Source: Romboutsia ilealis (GTDB lineage Bacteria; Bacillota; Clostridia; Peptostreptococcales; Peptostreptococcaceae). Taken from it: a DNA stretch of 64,000 bases. The position numbers were made by a program, and so were the translations under genes. The stretch spans positions 1,428,380 through 1,492,379 of the forward strand of contig NZ_LN555523.1 in the NCBI RefSeq assembly GCF_900015215.1, read 5' to 3'. The notes beneath the pieces are model-generated. The model made no database searches. It was not told the DNA's origin and saw only the letters and a program-made list of their open reading frames with translations. This document shows positions 18,743 to 26,834 of the stretch, piece by piece (the first letter of the stretch is position 1; each line of letters starts with the position of its first letter).

Positions 18743-19504
18743 TTATTTATGTTTTATAATTATTTTTTTAGCTATATTAACAAGTCCTACAAATATTAAG
18801 CTAAGTACAACGACTATTATAGTAGATGCAAATACTTTATCTAATGCATATGCACTTTTTGCTCTTACCATATATACCCCTAGTCCCTGTGTTCCTCCTA
18901 ACCACTCTGCAACTGTTGCAGCAACTACCATATATGTAACTGATATTTTAATTCCCGAAAATAATTTATCCATTGACATAGGTAATTTTAAGTGTATAAA
19001 AGTTTGTAGTTTGCTACTTTTCATAGTTTTAAATAAGTTTAAATAATCTTTATCTATATTTTCTAACCCATCCACAAAACTTATAAGTATTGGGAAAAAA
19101 CAAGCTAATGCAACCATTAAAATTTTAGGTAATGCTTCAAAACCAAACCAAATAATTAAAAGTGGTGCTATAGTTATTGTTGGTATAGTTTGAGAAACAA
19201 CTAATATAGGATATAAGCATTTTCTTATTACACTTACAAAATCCATGATAATTCCTAATGTAAGTGCCACTACTAAAGCTAATATAAATCCTAAAATAGT
19301 TTCATACAACGTTACCAATGTATTATCAAATAAATTTTGATAATCAGTTATAAATACTTTTATTATATCTATTGGTGTTGGAAGTATATATTGTGGAATA
19401 TCTTTAATTTCAACAATAACCTGCCAAATTATTATTATAGCTAGAAAAGTTAATATTGGATAAAGAGAGTCTTTAAACTTGTCTGTGATTTTTAAGTTTG
19501 TCAT
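18743..19504 (-). CDS. thiX: Thiamine-precursor ABC transporter, permease
   Basis: 253-residue inner-membrane permease with about six hydrophobic segments and the EAA-like loop ([20 protein letters not shown]) that contacts the ATPase. It overlaps the thiamine-binding protein gene by 32 nt; GGAGGG lies about 12 nt before the ATG. It belongs to the TPP-riboswitch operon. Confidence 0.92.
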   Translation of the reverse strand: MTNLKITDKFKDSLYPILTFLAIIIIWQVIVEIKDIPQYILPTPIDIIKVFITDYQNLFDNTLVTLYETILGFILALVVALTLGIIMDFVSVIRKCLYPILVVSQTIPTITIAPLLIIWFGFEALPKILMVALACFFPILISFVDGLENIDKDYLNLFKTMKSSKLQTFIHLKLPMSMDKLFSGIKISVTYMVVAATVAEWLGGTQGLGVYMVRAKSAYALDKVFASTIIVVVLSLIFVGLVNIAKKIIIKHK

Positions 19505-19769
19505 TTATTGTTAACCCTCCGAACTTTTCGTCTATCCTAATAGTTGTTATAACTCTTTCACATCCTAATTCAAAAGGTAGTTTATGTACTGTTTTTATTA
19601 TTTCAAATACTTCATCAAACTCCCCTTCTACGGTTGTACTCATAGCACCTATTTCATACTTTAATCCACTATTTTGTATTATTTCTATACATGCATCTAC
19701 TACTTTATACATTTCATCTTCACCTTTATAAGGTCTTAATGGTACTACTGCAATATCTGCTATTATCAT
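19473..19769 (-). CDS. MTH1187/YkoF-like thiamine-binding protein
   Basis: 98-residue cytoplasmic protein of the MTH1187 (DUF77) family, ferredoxin-like folds reported to bind thiamine. Conserved blocks are MIIADIAVVPLRP, YEIGAMSTTVEGE and ELGCERVITTIRIDER-like (here RIDEKFGG). It is the first gene of the operon behind the TPP riboswitch; the ATG follows AGGAG. A role as thiamine-level sensor or carrier beside the transporter is inferred. Confidence 0.88.
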   Translation of the reverse strand: MIIADIAVVPLRPYKGEDEMYKVVDACIEIIQNSGLKYEIGAMSTTVEGEFDEVFEIIKTVHKLPFELGCERVITTIRIDEKFGGLTINDKLKNHRQV

Positions 19770-19858
19770 TTTTTATCTCCTATCTTTTTATTTTTATATA
19801 AATAAGAATAAATCTTATTTTAACCTTAGCATATTATTTTATTAAATTTATAATAAAG

Positions 19859-19918
19859 AAAGGAGCTTACCTCTAAATAGAATTCTTAAAATTCTAAAAA
19901 TATAGAGGTAGCTCCTTT
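19859..19918 (-). terminator. Riboswitch-controlled terminator of the thi operon
   Basis: Long hairpin with arms AAAGGAGCT-ACCTCTA and its near complement, followed by CTTTATT on the minus strand, between the TPP aptamer and the first gene. This is the expected expression platform. Confidence 0.85.
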
Positions 19919-19951
19919 ATTATAATCATATATAAATTAACAATATAATTA

Positions 19952-20037
19952 ATACGTTCCCTACGTTGGCATTATCCAAATCAGGTTAAAGGGTCGAGAC
20001 CTAATATCTCCTCTCAGCAAGCTAGCTCCCCTGCATA
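19952..20037 (-). ncRNA. TPP riboswitch (THI element)
   Basis: On the minus strand the conserved THI-box parts appear in order: GGGGAGC, GCTGAGAGG, ACCCTTTAACCTGATTTGGA and TAATGCCAACGTAGGGAA. This aptamer binds thiamine pyrophosphate and, with the terminator downstream, should switch off the importer operon when TPP is high. Confidence 0.96.
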
Positions 20038-20098
20038 TTATGTTTTATACTATGATTGTATCAGATATTTTTTTAATATCAAATAATTTTTTACAAAT

Positions 20099-20842
20099 TT
20101 ATTTATTCTTGATAATATTTGTCATAGTAATTTGAGAATTTAATTTAAATTCTTCAAGGTCTAATTTCTTTATTGCGCATATATTTTCATATACATTTTT
20201 TATTTCATCCGGAATTCCATAAACTCCATTTACCCACTGAAGAGCTGTTGGACCATCAGTTTCTGCAAGTAATTTATTTGCTGGTATTTCTTTTATTATC
20301 TCTTTAGAATGATTTATATATCCTAAATCAACACTTCCTGTGAAATAGCATTTTGCATCTATTAATTGTTTTAGTATATCTTTACCACCAGAATACCAAT
20401 GTATTATAGTTTGAGATGATACATCATATTTTCTAAGTAGGTTCAGTATTAATTCTTCACATCCTTTAGTGTGTACGTTTATATATTTATTATATTTTTT
20501 TGCACACTGTAAGAAATATTCAAATACTTTTATTTGATACGGATATGTATCTTTATCTTCTACCCAATGAAAATCTAGTCCTATTTCCCCTATTAATGGC
20601 GTATTTTTAATATATTCTTCAAACTTATCTAAGTCTATATTATTTGTTACCCTCCATGGATGTATACCAAATATAGGCACTATGTAATCACTTTTTTTAG
20701 AAATTTCTATATTATTTAAATAGCTTTCTTCATCCATTGAACATGCTATTGTCATTATCTTATTTGAATTTATACAATTTATCACATTATCTATTTCTTC
20801 ATCTTTATAAAAATCTATATGATTATGAAAGTCTATATACAT
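20099..20842 (-). CDS. TatD-family metal-dependent hydrolase
   Basis: 247-residue TIM-barrel amidohydrolase of the TatD group (putative DNase or tRNA-editing deacylase). Metal ligands are visible as DFHNHID near the start, GEIGLD, HTKG, HWYSG and AETDGP. It is slightly shorter and more divergent than housekeeping TatD (about 255 residues), so the substrate may differ. I start at the ATG at 20842, preceded by GTGAGG; an ATG 15 nt upstream has no ribosome site. It lies upstream of, and in the same direction as, the thi operon but is separated by the riboswitch. Confidence 0.85.
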   Translation of the reverse strand: MYIDFHNHIDFYKDEEIDNVINCINSNKIMTIACSMDEESYLNNIEISKKSDYIVPIFGIHPWRVTNNIDLDKFEEYIKNTPLIGEIGLDFHWVEDKDTYPYQIKVFEYFLQCAKKYNKYINVHTKGCEELILNLLRKYDVSSQTIIHWYSGGKDILKQLIDAKCYFTGSVDLGYINHSKEIIKEIPANKLLAETDGPTALQWVNGVYGIPDEIKNVYENICAIKKLDLEEFKLNSQITMTNIIKNK

Positions 20843-20979
20843 ATTTACCTCACTCATTATAATTGTAATTAAACTATATTCTATCTATAATATATTAAAA
20901 TATTTATTTTAATGTTATTTTATATTTACATTCTATCAAATTAATAGCTATTATTTAACTATTAATGCCTCTAATTATT

Positions 20980-21240
20980 AAAGTACTGTTTACGGGAATG
21001 CAAAAATAACTTAATATAAACCCATACGTAGTGAAACAGTACATATGGATATAAGTTTTATAGAACAAATAATACAAACAATTAATATTTAGAGATCTAT
21101 AATCTGAGGAACAAAAACAAAAGAAAGCACAATAATATAAAACATAAGGAAAACATCAAAACGAAGGAATCACAATTTATAAAGAAACTAGGCATAAAAT
21201 AAAGGAGTTGTCTTTTTAAGCAACTCCTTTATTTTATATG
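20980..21240 (+). ncRNA. Candidate non-coding RNA
   Basis: About 250 bp with no ORF, a marked A/purine bias on the plus strand, a GTACTGTTT / AAACAGTAC pairing (20983-20991 with 21034-21042) at its start and a strong terminator at its end. No clear -35 box was found. It may only be a spacer before the convergent PHP gene. Confidence 0.3.
21194..21237. terminator. 17-bp symmetric terminator
   Basis: Perfect arms ATAAAATAAAGGAGTTG and complement with a 10-nt loop, T-rich on both strands. It ends the PHP gene on the minus strand and possibly a transcript on the plus strand. Confidence 0.9.
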
Positions 21241-21255
21241 CTCTAAAATTTGTTA

Positions 21256-22065
21256 TTAAAATTGCAGTTCTTCCATTAATCTGTTATATTCTTTCATTTT
21301 ATACCCAACAGTATCATGTGTGTGTGAGTCTGAACCAAAAATCGTTTTAACACTATAATCTCTAACAAGTTTTAATAAATAACCATCAATATAAGCTTCA
21401 TCACAATATGGCTTTCTATATCCTGATACATTAAAATCTAATTCATAGTCTTTAGATTTTACAATTCTTACTATTTCCTCTAATTTTTTGTTGCCACTGT
21501 AGTCATATGGATAAATTTTATTATACTTTCTAATTAAATTTAAATGACCTATTCTTTTTGGCTTATATCTTCCTAAATCGCTATTTATAGCCATTTTAAC
21601 AGTATCATAATATTTAGAGTAAACGTTTTCTATTTCACCTAACAAGTCAACCAATTCACCAAATTTTTCTGGGCTATAATCTATTAAATGATATTCATCA
21701 TTTATTTTTATCATATGTACAGATAATATAGAATCATCTATATATTCACCATACTTATCAAGCATTTCTTTTATCTCTTTTTCATATTCCTCTATGTAGT
21801 CAACTTCAACACCTATGTTTATTTTAACACTATGCTTATATTTTTCCTTAATTTTTTTTAATTCATTAAAATAAGCTATTAAATGTTCTTCACTCATTGC
21901 ACTATCATTTTCTGGTGAAGGATCGTTAAAATTTTTAGGAAGAGGCAAATGTTCTGTAAAAGTCATTACCTTAACTCCAACTTCTATTGCTTTTTTTATA
22001 TATTGTTCAAAACTGTCACTACTCCCATGCGGACAATAAGGTGAATGGATATGTCCATCTCTCAT
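21256..22065 (-). CDS. PHP-domain phosphatase (HisJ-type histidinol-phosphatase family)
   Basis: 269-residue PHP-fold metallophosphatase. The first metal motif DGHIHSPYCPHG starts at residue 3, followed by TFTEHLPLP, GVEVDYIEE, LSVHM, GHLNLIRKY and the final GSDSHTHDTVG. This order is typical of histidinol-phosphatase HisJ/HisK, the penultimate step of histidine synthesis. No other his genes are nearby, so another phosphoester substrate is possible. The ATG at 22065 follows AGGAGG; upstream in-frame codons lie before that site and were excluded. Confidence 0.88.
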   Translation of the reverse strand: MRDGHIHSPYCPHGSSDSFEQYIKKAIEVGVKVMTFTEHLPLPKNFNDPSPENDSAMSEEHLIAYFNELKKIKEKYKHSVKINIGVEVDYIEEYEKEIKEMLDKYGEYIDDSILSVHMIKINDEYHLIDYSPEKFGELVDLLGEIENVYSKYYDTVKMAINSDLGRYKPKRIGHLNLIRKYNKIYPYDYSGNKKLEEIVRIVKSKDYELDFNVSGYRKPYCDEAYIDGYLLKLVRDYSVKTIFGSDSHTHDTVGYKMKEYNRLMEELQF

Positions 22066-22256
22066 AAAATACCTCCTATACTGCCAAGACTGACTTTTTA
22101 ACCTTAGCAACTTGATTTAAATATATTATATCTTTTTTAACTACTTCTAGCATCACTTATTTACTCTTTGTAAAGCTCCACCCTTAATTATATTACCTAC
22201 TATATACTATTATGTTTAATAGTGATACTTATTTTTATTAATTAAACATTACTATA

Positions 22257-22387
22257 TTAGCTCGTTGTGCTAGTTAAATATATTTACTGAAAATACTATA
22301 TTCTAGCAAGCTATATTTTTATAATTAAAATACTTTTTTATATGGTAATTTCAATCTGTTTAGTAAAATAACTATCACAACAGATTA
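22257..22387 (+). repeat. MITE-like dispersed repeat, family A copy 2
   Basis: Begins TTAGCTCGTTGTGCTAGTTA and ends AACTATCACAACAGATTA; the ends are inverted repeats. The inner TTTCAATCTGTTTAGTAAA block is shared with the copies at 55.1 and 63.8 kb. Confidence 0.85.
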
Positions 22388-22520
22388 TATTAAGTTATGT
22401 ATGTATCTTATATATTTTCATATAATAAAGTATGAAAACATTATATAAAAAGGATTTATATAGCTTCTAAAGAATTATATTTCTTAGGAAGTATTATATA
22501 ATATAAAAGGAGTGATATCT

Positions 22521-22760
22521 ATGGAAAGAAGTAATAAATATGACTTAACTTGTTCCCATTGCGGTGAATTTATTTCTATTAATAACATTCCAACTGATGA
22601 AAATATTATAAATGATTCTTCAGTTGGAGAAATTAAAATTAGTAATACATATACTGGATATGGTACAACTGGTTGCTATAATTCTATGGATGTTGAATTA
22701 ACTTGTCCTCGTTGTCATTATACATTTAAAACTACTATAAGCAAAAACTCTGACCTATAA
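22521..22760 (+). CDS. Small double zinc-ribbon protein
   Basis: 79-residue protein with two CxxC pairs, CSHCG near the N-terminus and CPRCH near the C-terminus, which could form one zinc ribbon. Between them lies a Thr/Tyr/Gly-rich stretch (ISNTYTGYGTTGCYNS). I recognise no named family. The ATG at 22521 follows AAAGGAG; a GTG at 22512 overlaps that site. A hairpin at about 22460-22494 lies just upstream and a terminator follows at 22833. Confidence 0.7.
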   Translation: MERSNKYDLTCSHCGEFISINNIPTDENIINDSSVGEIKISNTYTGYGTTGCYNSMDVELTCPRCHYTFKTTISKNSDL

Positions 22761-22779
22761 AAAAGTAAGTATATTAATA

Positions 22780-22909
22780 AAATGAACCTTTTGTCAATGG
22801 CACTAGAAAAAAGATAGATTTAAAAAATTATCAAAAGCTGATTTCTGTATTGTATAGAAGCCAGCTTTTTTAGATTCCACATACAACGTTCATTATCGTA
22901 ATAATTTTT
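22780..22909 (+). repeat. Dispersed repeat, family D copy 1
   Basis: Shares CACTAGAAAAAA, AGCTGATTTCTGTATTGTA and ACAACGTTCATTATCGTAAT-like blocks with an inverted copy at 35542-35676 beside the IS982 remnant. It contains the terminator hairpin at 22833. Confidence 0.7.
22833..22871 (+). terminator. Terminator after the zinc-ribbon gene
   Basis: AAAAGCTG...CAGCTTTTTT hairpin within the family D repeat. Confidence 0.7.
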
Positions 22910-22926
22910 ACAGACCCAGTATACCC

Positions 22927-23151
22927 TTAAGGCATTTTTACATAACTTTTAACTTTTTTAAAATTATATTCATTTCCTTTAAGATGTGCACATCTATTTA
23001 TATTAGCCTCACCTTTTGCTAACATTATAGCAAAAGACAAGCAGCTTTGATATCTACACTTTTTACAATCTAACTTAGGTAAATATTTATAAATTTCTAT
23101 TGGATCTACCTCATTATTTTCATAAAACATCTTTTTACTTTCTAAAAACAT
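22927..23151 (-). CDS. Small [4Fe-4S]-domain protein
   Basis: 74-residue protein that is almost only an FeS domain: DCKKCRYQSC, then RC 16 residues later, giving C-x2-C-x4-C-x16-C, the four-cysteine pattern that holds a [4Fe-4S] cluster in corrinoid Fe-S proteins. The flanking EIYKYLPKLDCKKC and LAKGEANINRCAHLKG match the C-terminal part of the 178-residue protein at 26286-26822, so the two are paralogues and this one lacks the N-terminal domain. GGGGGATGAG precedes the ATG. It probably transfers electrons or regulates; the partner is unknown. Confidence 0.8.
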   Translation of the reverse strand: MFLESKKMFYENNEVDPIEIYKYLPKLDCKKCRYQSCLSFAIMLAKGEANINRCAHLKGNEYNFKKVKSYVKMP

Positions 23152-23412
23152 CTTCTCATCCCCCGCTTAACCAAATATTAAGTTTTTTAACTAAAAAAAG
23201 ATGACTTCTTTATTATAAAAATCACCTTTTTATCTTATCTATTTTTCTTATTGCCAAATTCCCCATTAATTATAGTATATAATATTTTGGTAAAATTATC
23301 TATATAATTACCTGTAAAGATTGTATATTTTACATCGTTGTCATTACTTTATCATTATAGTGTAAACTTAATTTTTATTTTAAAATTTCACATAATTTAT
23401 CTATATATTAGT

Positions 23413-23441
23413 TGACATATTTAAATTTTAATAATATAATG
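23413..23441 (+). promoter_or_regulatory. Promoter of the MATE gene leader
   Basis: TTGACA, 17 bp, TATAAT: near-consensus. Transcription would start about 150 nt before the MATE start codon. Confidence 0.8.
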
Positions 23442-23524
23442 TTAAATGTTTTATTAGAAATAATTTCTACAAATTATAATTTAAACTAAATATTTCTGTA
23501 TAAGCTTATCTTATACAAGTGTTG

Positions 23525-23562
23525 AACACCCACTAAAAAAACCTTCAAGTGGGTGTTTTTTA
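23525..23562 (+). terminator. Leader terminator (putative attenuator) before the MATE gene
   Basis: AACACCCACT / AGTGGGTGTT stem followed by a T-run lies between the promoter at 23413 and the MATE start codon. A small hairpin (GTATAAG / CTTATAC) precedes it. Read-through must be regulated for the gene to be expressed from this promoter. Confidence 0.7.
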
Positions 23563-23598
23563 TCATAGTATAAAAATATTTTCCTAAGGAGGTACTAA

Positions 23599-24990
23599 AT
23601 GATAACTAACACATTGTCAAACTACAAAAAAGACAAAGAGTTTTACATTCGTTTGTTCGTAATAACATTACCAATCGCAATGCAAAGCTTAATAACATCA
23701 TCACTTAATATGTTAGACACTATGATGATAGGAAAAATTGGAGAATTAGAACTTGCATCAGTAGGCATAGCAAACCAATATTATTTCTTATTTTCTCTTC
23801 TTACTAATGCTATAGCAATAGGTTCTGGAGTTTTAATAGCTCAGCTATGGGGTAAAAAAGATACTATTAATATAAAAAGGACTTTATCTAGATCACTATT
23901 TTATAGTTTAGTTTTAACTATTGTATTTATGATTTTAGGACTTATAATGCCAAATAAGATAATGGCTATATTTAATAATGATCCTACTGTTATTAAAATC
24001 GGTGTTGATTATTTAAAAATAGTTGTAATAAGTTATTTATTTACTACTATTACATTTACTTTTGCCTCTGGCCTTAGAAGTATAGGCAATACTCGTCTTC
24101 CTATGTTGGGAAGTTTTATCGGACTTATAGTTAATGGAGTTTTAAATGCAATATTAATATTTGGTTTACTAGGTGCCCCTAAGATGGGTATAAAAGGAGC
24201 TGCTCTTGCTACTTTAATAGCTAGAATAGTTGAGTTCTTAATAGTTGTTGGTGTCATTTACACTAAAGTTGATGTATTAAAATTAAGATTTAAAGATATG
24301 TTAGAATTACCTAAATCACTGTCTATAACGCTTAACAAAGTTACTTTACCTATACTTGCAAATGAAGCTTGCTGGGCATTGGGTAATATAACTTATACTG
24401 CAATATACGCAAGGATAGGTACTAGCGCTGCTGCGTCTATTCAAATATGTTCTACTGTAATGAATTTATTTATGATAGTTACATTTGGTCTAGCTAATGC
24501 TGCCGTTGTTATAATAGGTAATGAAATAGGTGCAAACAGAGAAAGTGAAGCAATATCAGCTTCTAAAAAGATTTCATCATTATCATTTAAGATTTCTATA
24601 CTATTGGCTATAGTACTTGCCTTTTTATCTAAGCCCATAGTTTCATTCTTTAATGTATCAGTTGAAGTTAAAATAGCATCTGAATACATCTTGTATGTTT
24701 ATGCATTTATTTTGGTATTTAAAATTTATAATGCTGTTATGATAGTTGGTATATTAAGAGGTGGTGGAGATGCTACTTATGGCTCTATACTACAAGGACT
24801 TACTTTATGGTTAATAGGTATACCTTTAGCCGCTTTTGCAGCTTTTATCATTAAGTTACCTATATACTTTGTTGTTATGTTCGCCGCAGTTGAAGAAATT
24901 ATCAAAGTTTTCTTTATGATGAAAAGATTTAAATCATTTAAATGGATTAAAAATATGGTTAACGATGAACAAAATGAAGTCTTAACTTAA
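23599..24990 (+). CDS. MATE family efflux transporter
   Basis: 463-residue multidrug and toxin extrusion protein with about 12 membrane segments. The N-terminal LPIAMQSLITSSLNMLDTMMIG and the repeat-half motif LPILANEACWALGN are typical of MATE transporters, which export drugs or metabolites against Na+ or H+. AAGGAGG precedes the ATG. Its leader carries a rho-independent terminator downstream of a strong promoter, so expression is probably controlled by attenuation. It is distinct from the second MATE gene at 50.9 kb, which has a MarR regulator. Confidence 0.93.
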   Translation: MITNTLSNYKKDKEFYIRLFVITLPIAMQSLITSSLNMLDTMMIGKIGELELASVGIANQYYFLFSLLTNAIAIGSGVLIAQLWGKKDTINIKRTLSRSLFYSLVLTIVFMILGLIMPNKIMAIFNNDPTVIKIGVDYLKIVVISYLFTTITFTFASGLRSIGNTRLPMLGSFIGLIVNGVLNAILIFGLLGAPKMGIKGAALATLIARIVEFLIVVGVIYTKVDVLKLRFKDMLELPKSLSITLNKVTLPILANEACWALGNITYTAIYARIGTSAAASIQICSTVMNLFMIVTFGLANAAVVIIGNEIGANRESEAISASKKISSLSFKISILLAIVLAFLSKPIVSFFNVSVEVKIASEYILYVYAFILVFKIYNAVMIVGILRGGGDATYGSILQGLTLWLIGIPLAAFAAFIIKLPIYFVVMFAAVEEIIKVFFMMKRFKSFKWIKNMVNDEQNEVLT

Positions 24991-25052
24991 TTTATCCATA
25001 TCAATTTTACTAACAACCTTATTTTTAAATGCACATATTTGATAATAAAAAA

Positions 25053-25093
25053 TAGCTAACAGTATTAAGTTAAATACTTAATATTGTTAGCTA
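25053..25093. terminator. Bidirectional terminator between MATE and glycosyltransferase genes
   Basis: Arms of about 18 bp (TAGCTAACAGTATTAAGT and near complement) between two convergent genes. Confidence 0.75.
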
Positions 25094-25096
25094 AAC

Positions 25097-26179
25097 TTAT
25101 ATACTGGCAAAAAATTTATTATTATATACAACCGCAGGGTCATTTGGCTTTATAAAAGCTGCTTTTTCATTGTACTCTTTAGATTTTTTTATATCTCCAA
25201 TTCTAAAATAACATAAGCAAAGTTGTATATATGGAGTAAAATTATAACAATCTAATAATATAAATCCACCTGATGTTTCATTTATTTTTCTAGTTAATGC
25301 TAATTCATACCAGAATATAGCTTGATTATATTGTTCTCTATCTAAAAAATATTTACCTATATCACAACATATTTCAGCTCTTGGTTCATCAAACTCAAAG
25401 CTTCTAAAACAAGCATTAAGAGCCTTTTTACTATCACCAATAGCATAATAACAGTATGATAAATCCTGACATGCATTTACACAGTTTTCTATCCATCCTT
25501 TACCTGAATCTAAAAAGTTATTGAAAATATTTATTGCATCTTTATATCTTTTGTTATAATAAAGTTCCCTAGCATAGTAAAATTGTTGCCTAGGATCTAG
25601 TTCTTTTCCATTTGCAATCATATTTTCAAATATTCTTAAATTTCTTTTAGGATCATTATTCTTTAATTTTTTATGAGATATTGCTGCATCAGAATATATT
25701 ATGTTCCCTTCAAGAGGTATTACCTCATGAATTTCTCCTATCCATCTAAAATTTTTGCTTCTTTTAAAAATCCGTTCTCTATAATATGAAAAGGTAACAT
25801 TTCCATCACTATCAAATGATGTATTATATTTCATCATTACCATATCTATAGATTTATCCATATTCATTTTTAATTCTTTTATCTTTTCTTTATCTTTATC
25901 TAAAATTATATCATCTGCATCTAACCACATAATATAATCTTTTGTAGCTTTAGAAAATGCAAAATTTCTTGCAGCTGCAAAATCCTCTATCCATTTAAAA
26001 TAATATAAACCTTTAGTATATTTTTTTACAATCTCTTTTGTTTTATCATCTGAACCTGTATCAACAACTATTATTTCATCAAATATATCGCGTACACATT
26101 CTAAACAACGTCCAATTACATCTTCTTCATTTTTTACAATCATACAAAGGCTTAAAGTGTTAATATATATCTCCTCCAT
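25097..26179 (-). CDS. Family 2 glycosyltransferase with TPR-like C-terminus
   Basis: About 360 residues. The N-terminal GT-A domain has LSLCMIVKNEE, IIVVDTGSDD and the DxD motif WLDADD; the C-terminal half is helical with TPR-like pairs (QFYYARELYYNKRYKDAINIF). Such proteins glycosylate peptides or surface polymers. A paralogue is at 37958-39037. The ATG at 26179 lies upstream of GGAGGAG, so the real start may be the ATT at 26164, 6 nt after that site and aligned with the paralogue's start at ITLSLCMI. The acceptor is unknown; no peptide substrate gene was seen nearby. Confidence 0.88.
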   Translation of the reverse strand: MEEIYINTLSLCMIVKNEEDVIGRCLECVRDIFDEIIVVDTGSDDKTKEIVKKYTKGLYYFKWIEDFAAARNFAFSKATKDYIMWLDADDIILDKDKEKIKELKMNMDKSIDMVMMKYNTSFDSDGNVTFSYYRERIFKRSKNFRWIGEIHEVIPLEGNIIYSDAAISHKKLKNNDPKRNLRIFENMIANGKELDPRQQFYYARELYYNKRYKDAINIFNNFLDSGKGWIENCVNACQDLSYCYYAIGDSKKALNACFRSFEFDEPRAEICCDIGKYFLDREQYNQAIFWYELALTRKINETSGGFILLDCYNFTPYIQLCLCYFRIGDIKKSKEYNEKAAFIKPNDPAVVYNNKFFASI

Positions 26180-26285
26180 TTTAGCATATTATATAAACTC
26201 TATTTATTATATGCTAGCTCATTTATTTTCGCATCTATCACTTCGCCTTTTTTTGATTTTTCAATGTAATTTTCTAGTATATTAT

Positions 26286-26822
26286 TTAAGCTATAAAATT
26301 AATTCCAAGCTCTTCATAAGTTTTTAACTTTTCTAAATTTTTTTCATTTCCCTCTTCTTTTAAATGAAGGCATTTATTTATACTAATCTCGCCTTTTACA
26401 AATTTTGTAGCAAAAGCTAGACAAGTTTCACATCCACACTTTTTACAATTCAATTTTGGTAAATATGTATAAATCTCTATTGGACTTGGAAGTTTTCTAG
26501 TTTCATAATTAGGAATTATTTTGTCTCTATTTTCATCTACCTCATTTATTAAATCCTTTAAGTAGTCCAAAATTTCAAATGCCTCTGTTTCATTTAATAA
26601 TTTTGCAACATTTATCCTATTTTCAAACATAGTTATAATTATATGCTCCTTATTAAAAACAAAATTATTTGCTCTTTTATTATAAATTCCTGTTTTTATA
26701 TATGAGTTTAAATAAGGGAATATATCACTTATATTCTTATTTAAATTAGACCTTATCCTTATTCTTTTTGAGTCTGTTGTACATGGTTGAATAAAACTTA
26801 AATCAATACTTTCTAGATACAA
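26286..26822 (-). CDS. [4Fe-4S]-domain protein with N-terminal extra domain
   Basis: 178 residues. An N-terminal domain of about 115 residues of unknown function (FIQPCTTDSKRIRIR, HIIITMFENRINVAKLL) is followed by the FeS domain NCKKCGCETC...INKC, a [4Fe-4S] ligand set. The start is a TTG preceded by AAGGGGG. It lies 12 nt downstream of the class V aminotransferase gene, so they are probably co-transcribed; a cysteine desulfurase-like enzyme beside an Fe-S protein suggests sulfur or cluster chemistry, though this is inference. The 74-residue protein at 22927 is its short paralogue. Confidence 0.82.
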   Translation of the reverse strand: MYLESIDLSFIQPCTTDSKRIRIRSNLNKNISDIFPYLNSYIKTGIYNKRANNFVFNKEHIIITMFENRINVAKLLNETEAFEILDYLKDLINEVDENRDKIIPNYETRKLPSPIEIYTYLPKLNCKKCGCETCLAFATKFVKGEISINKCLHLKEEGNEKNLEKLKTYEELGINFIA

Positions 26823-26834
26823 ACTAATTCCCCC

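Noticed and set aside
26200..26285. Short open frame ending KKGEVIDAKINELAYNK between the FeS and glycosyltransferase genes
   Set aside because: It has a faint Spo0E-like look but no start codon or ribosome site; perhaps a remnant, not supportable.
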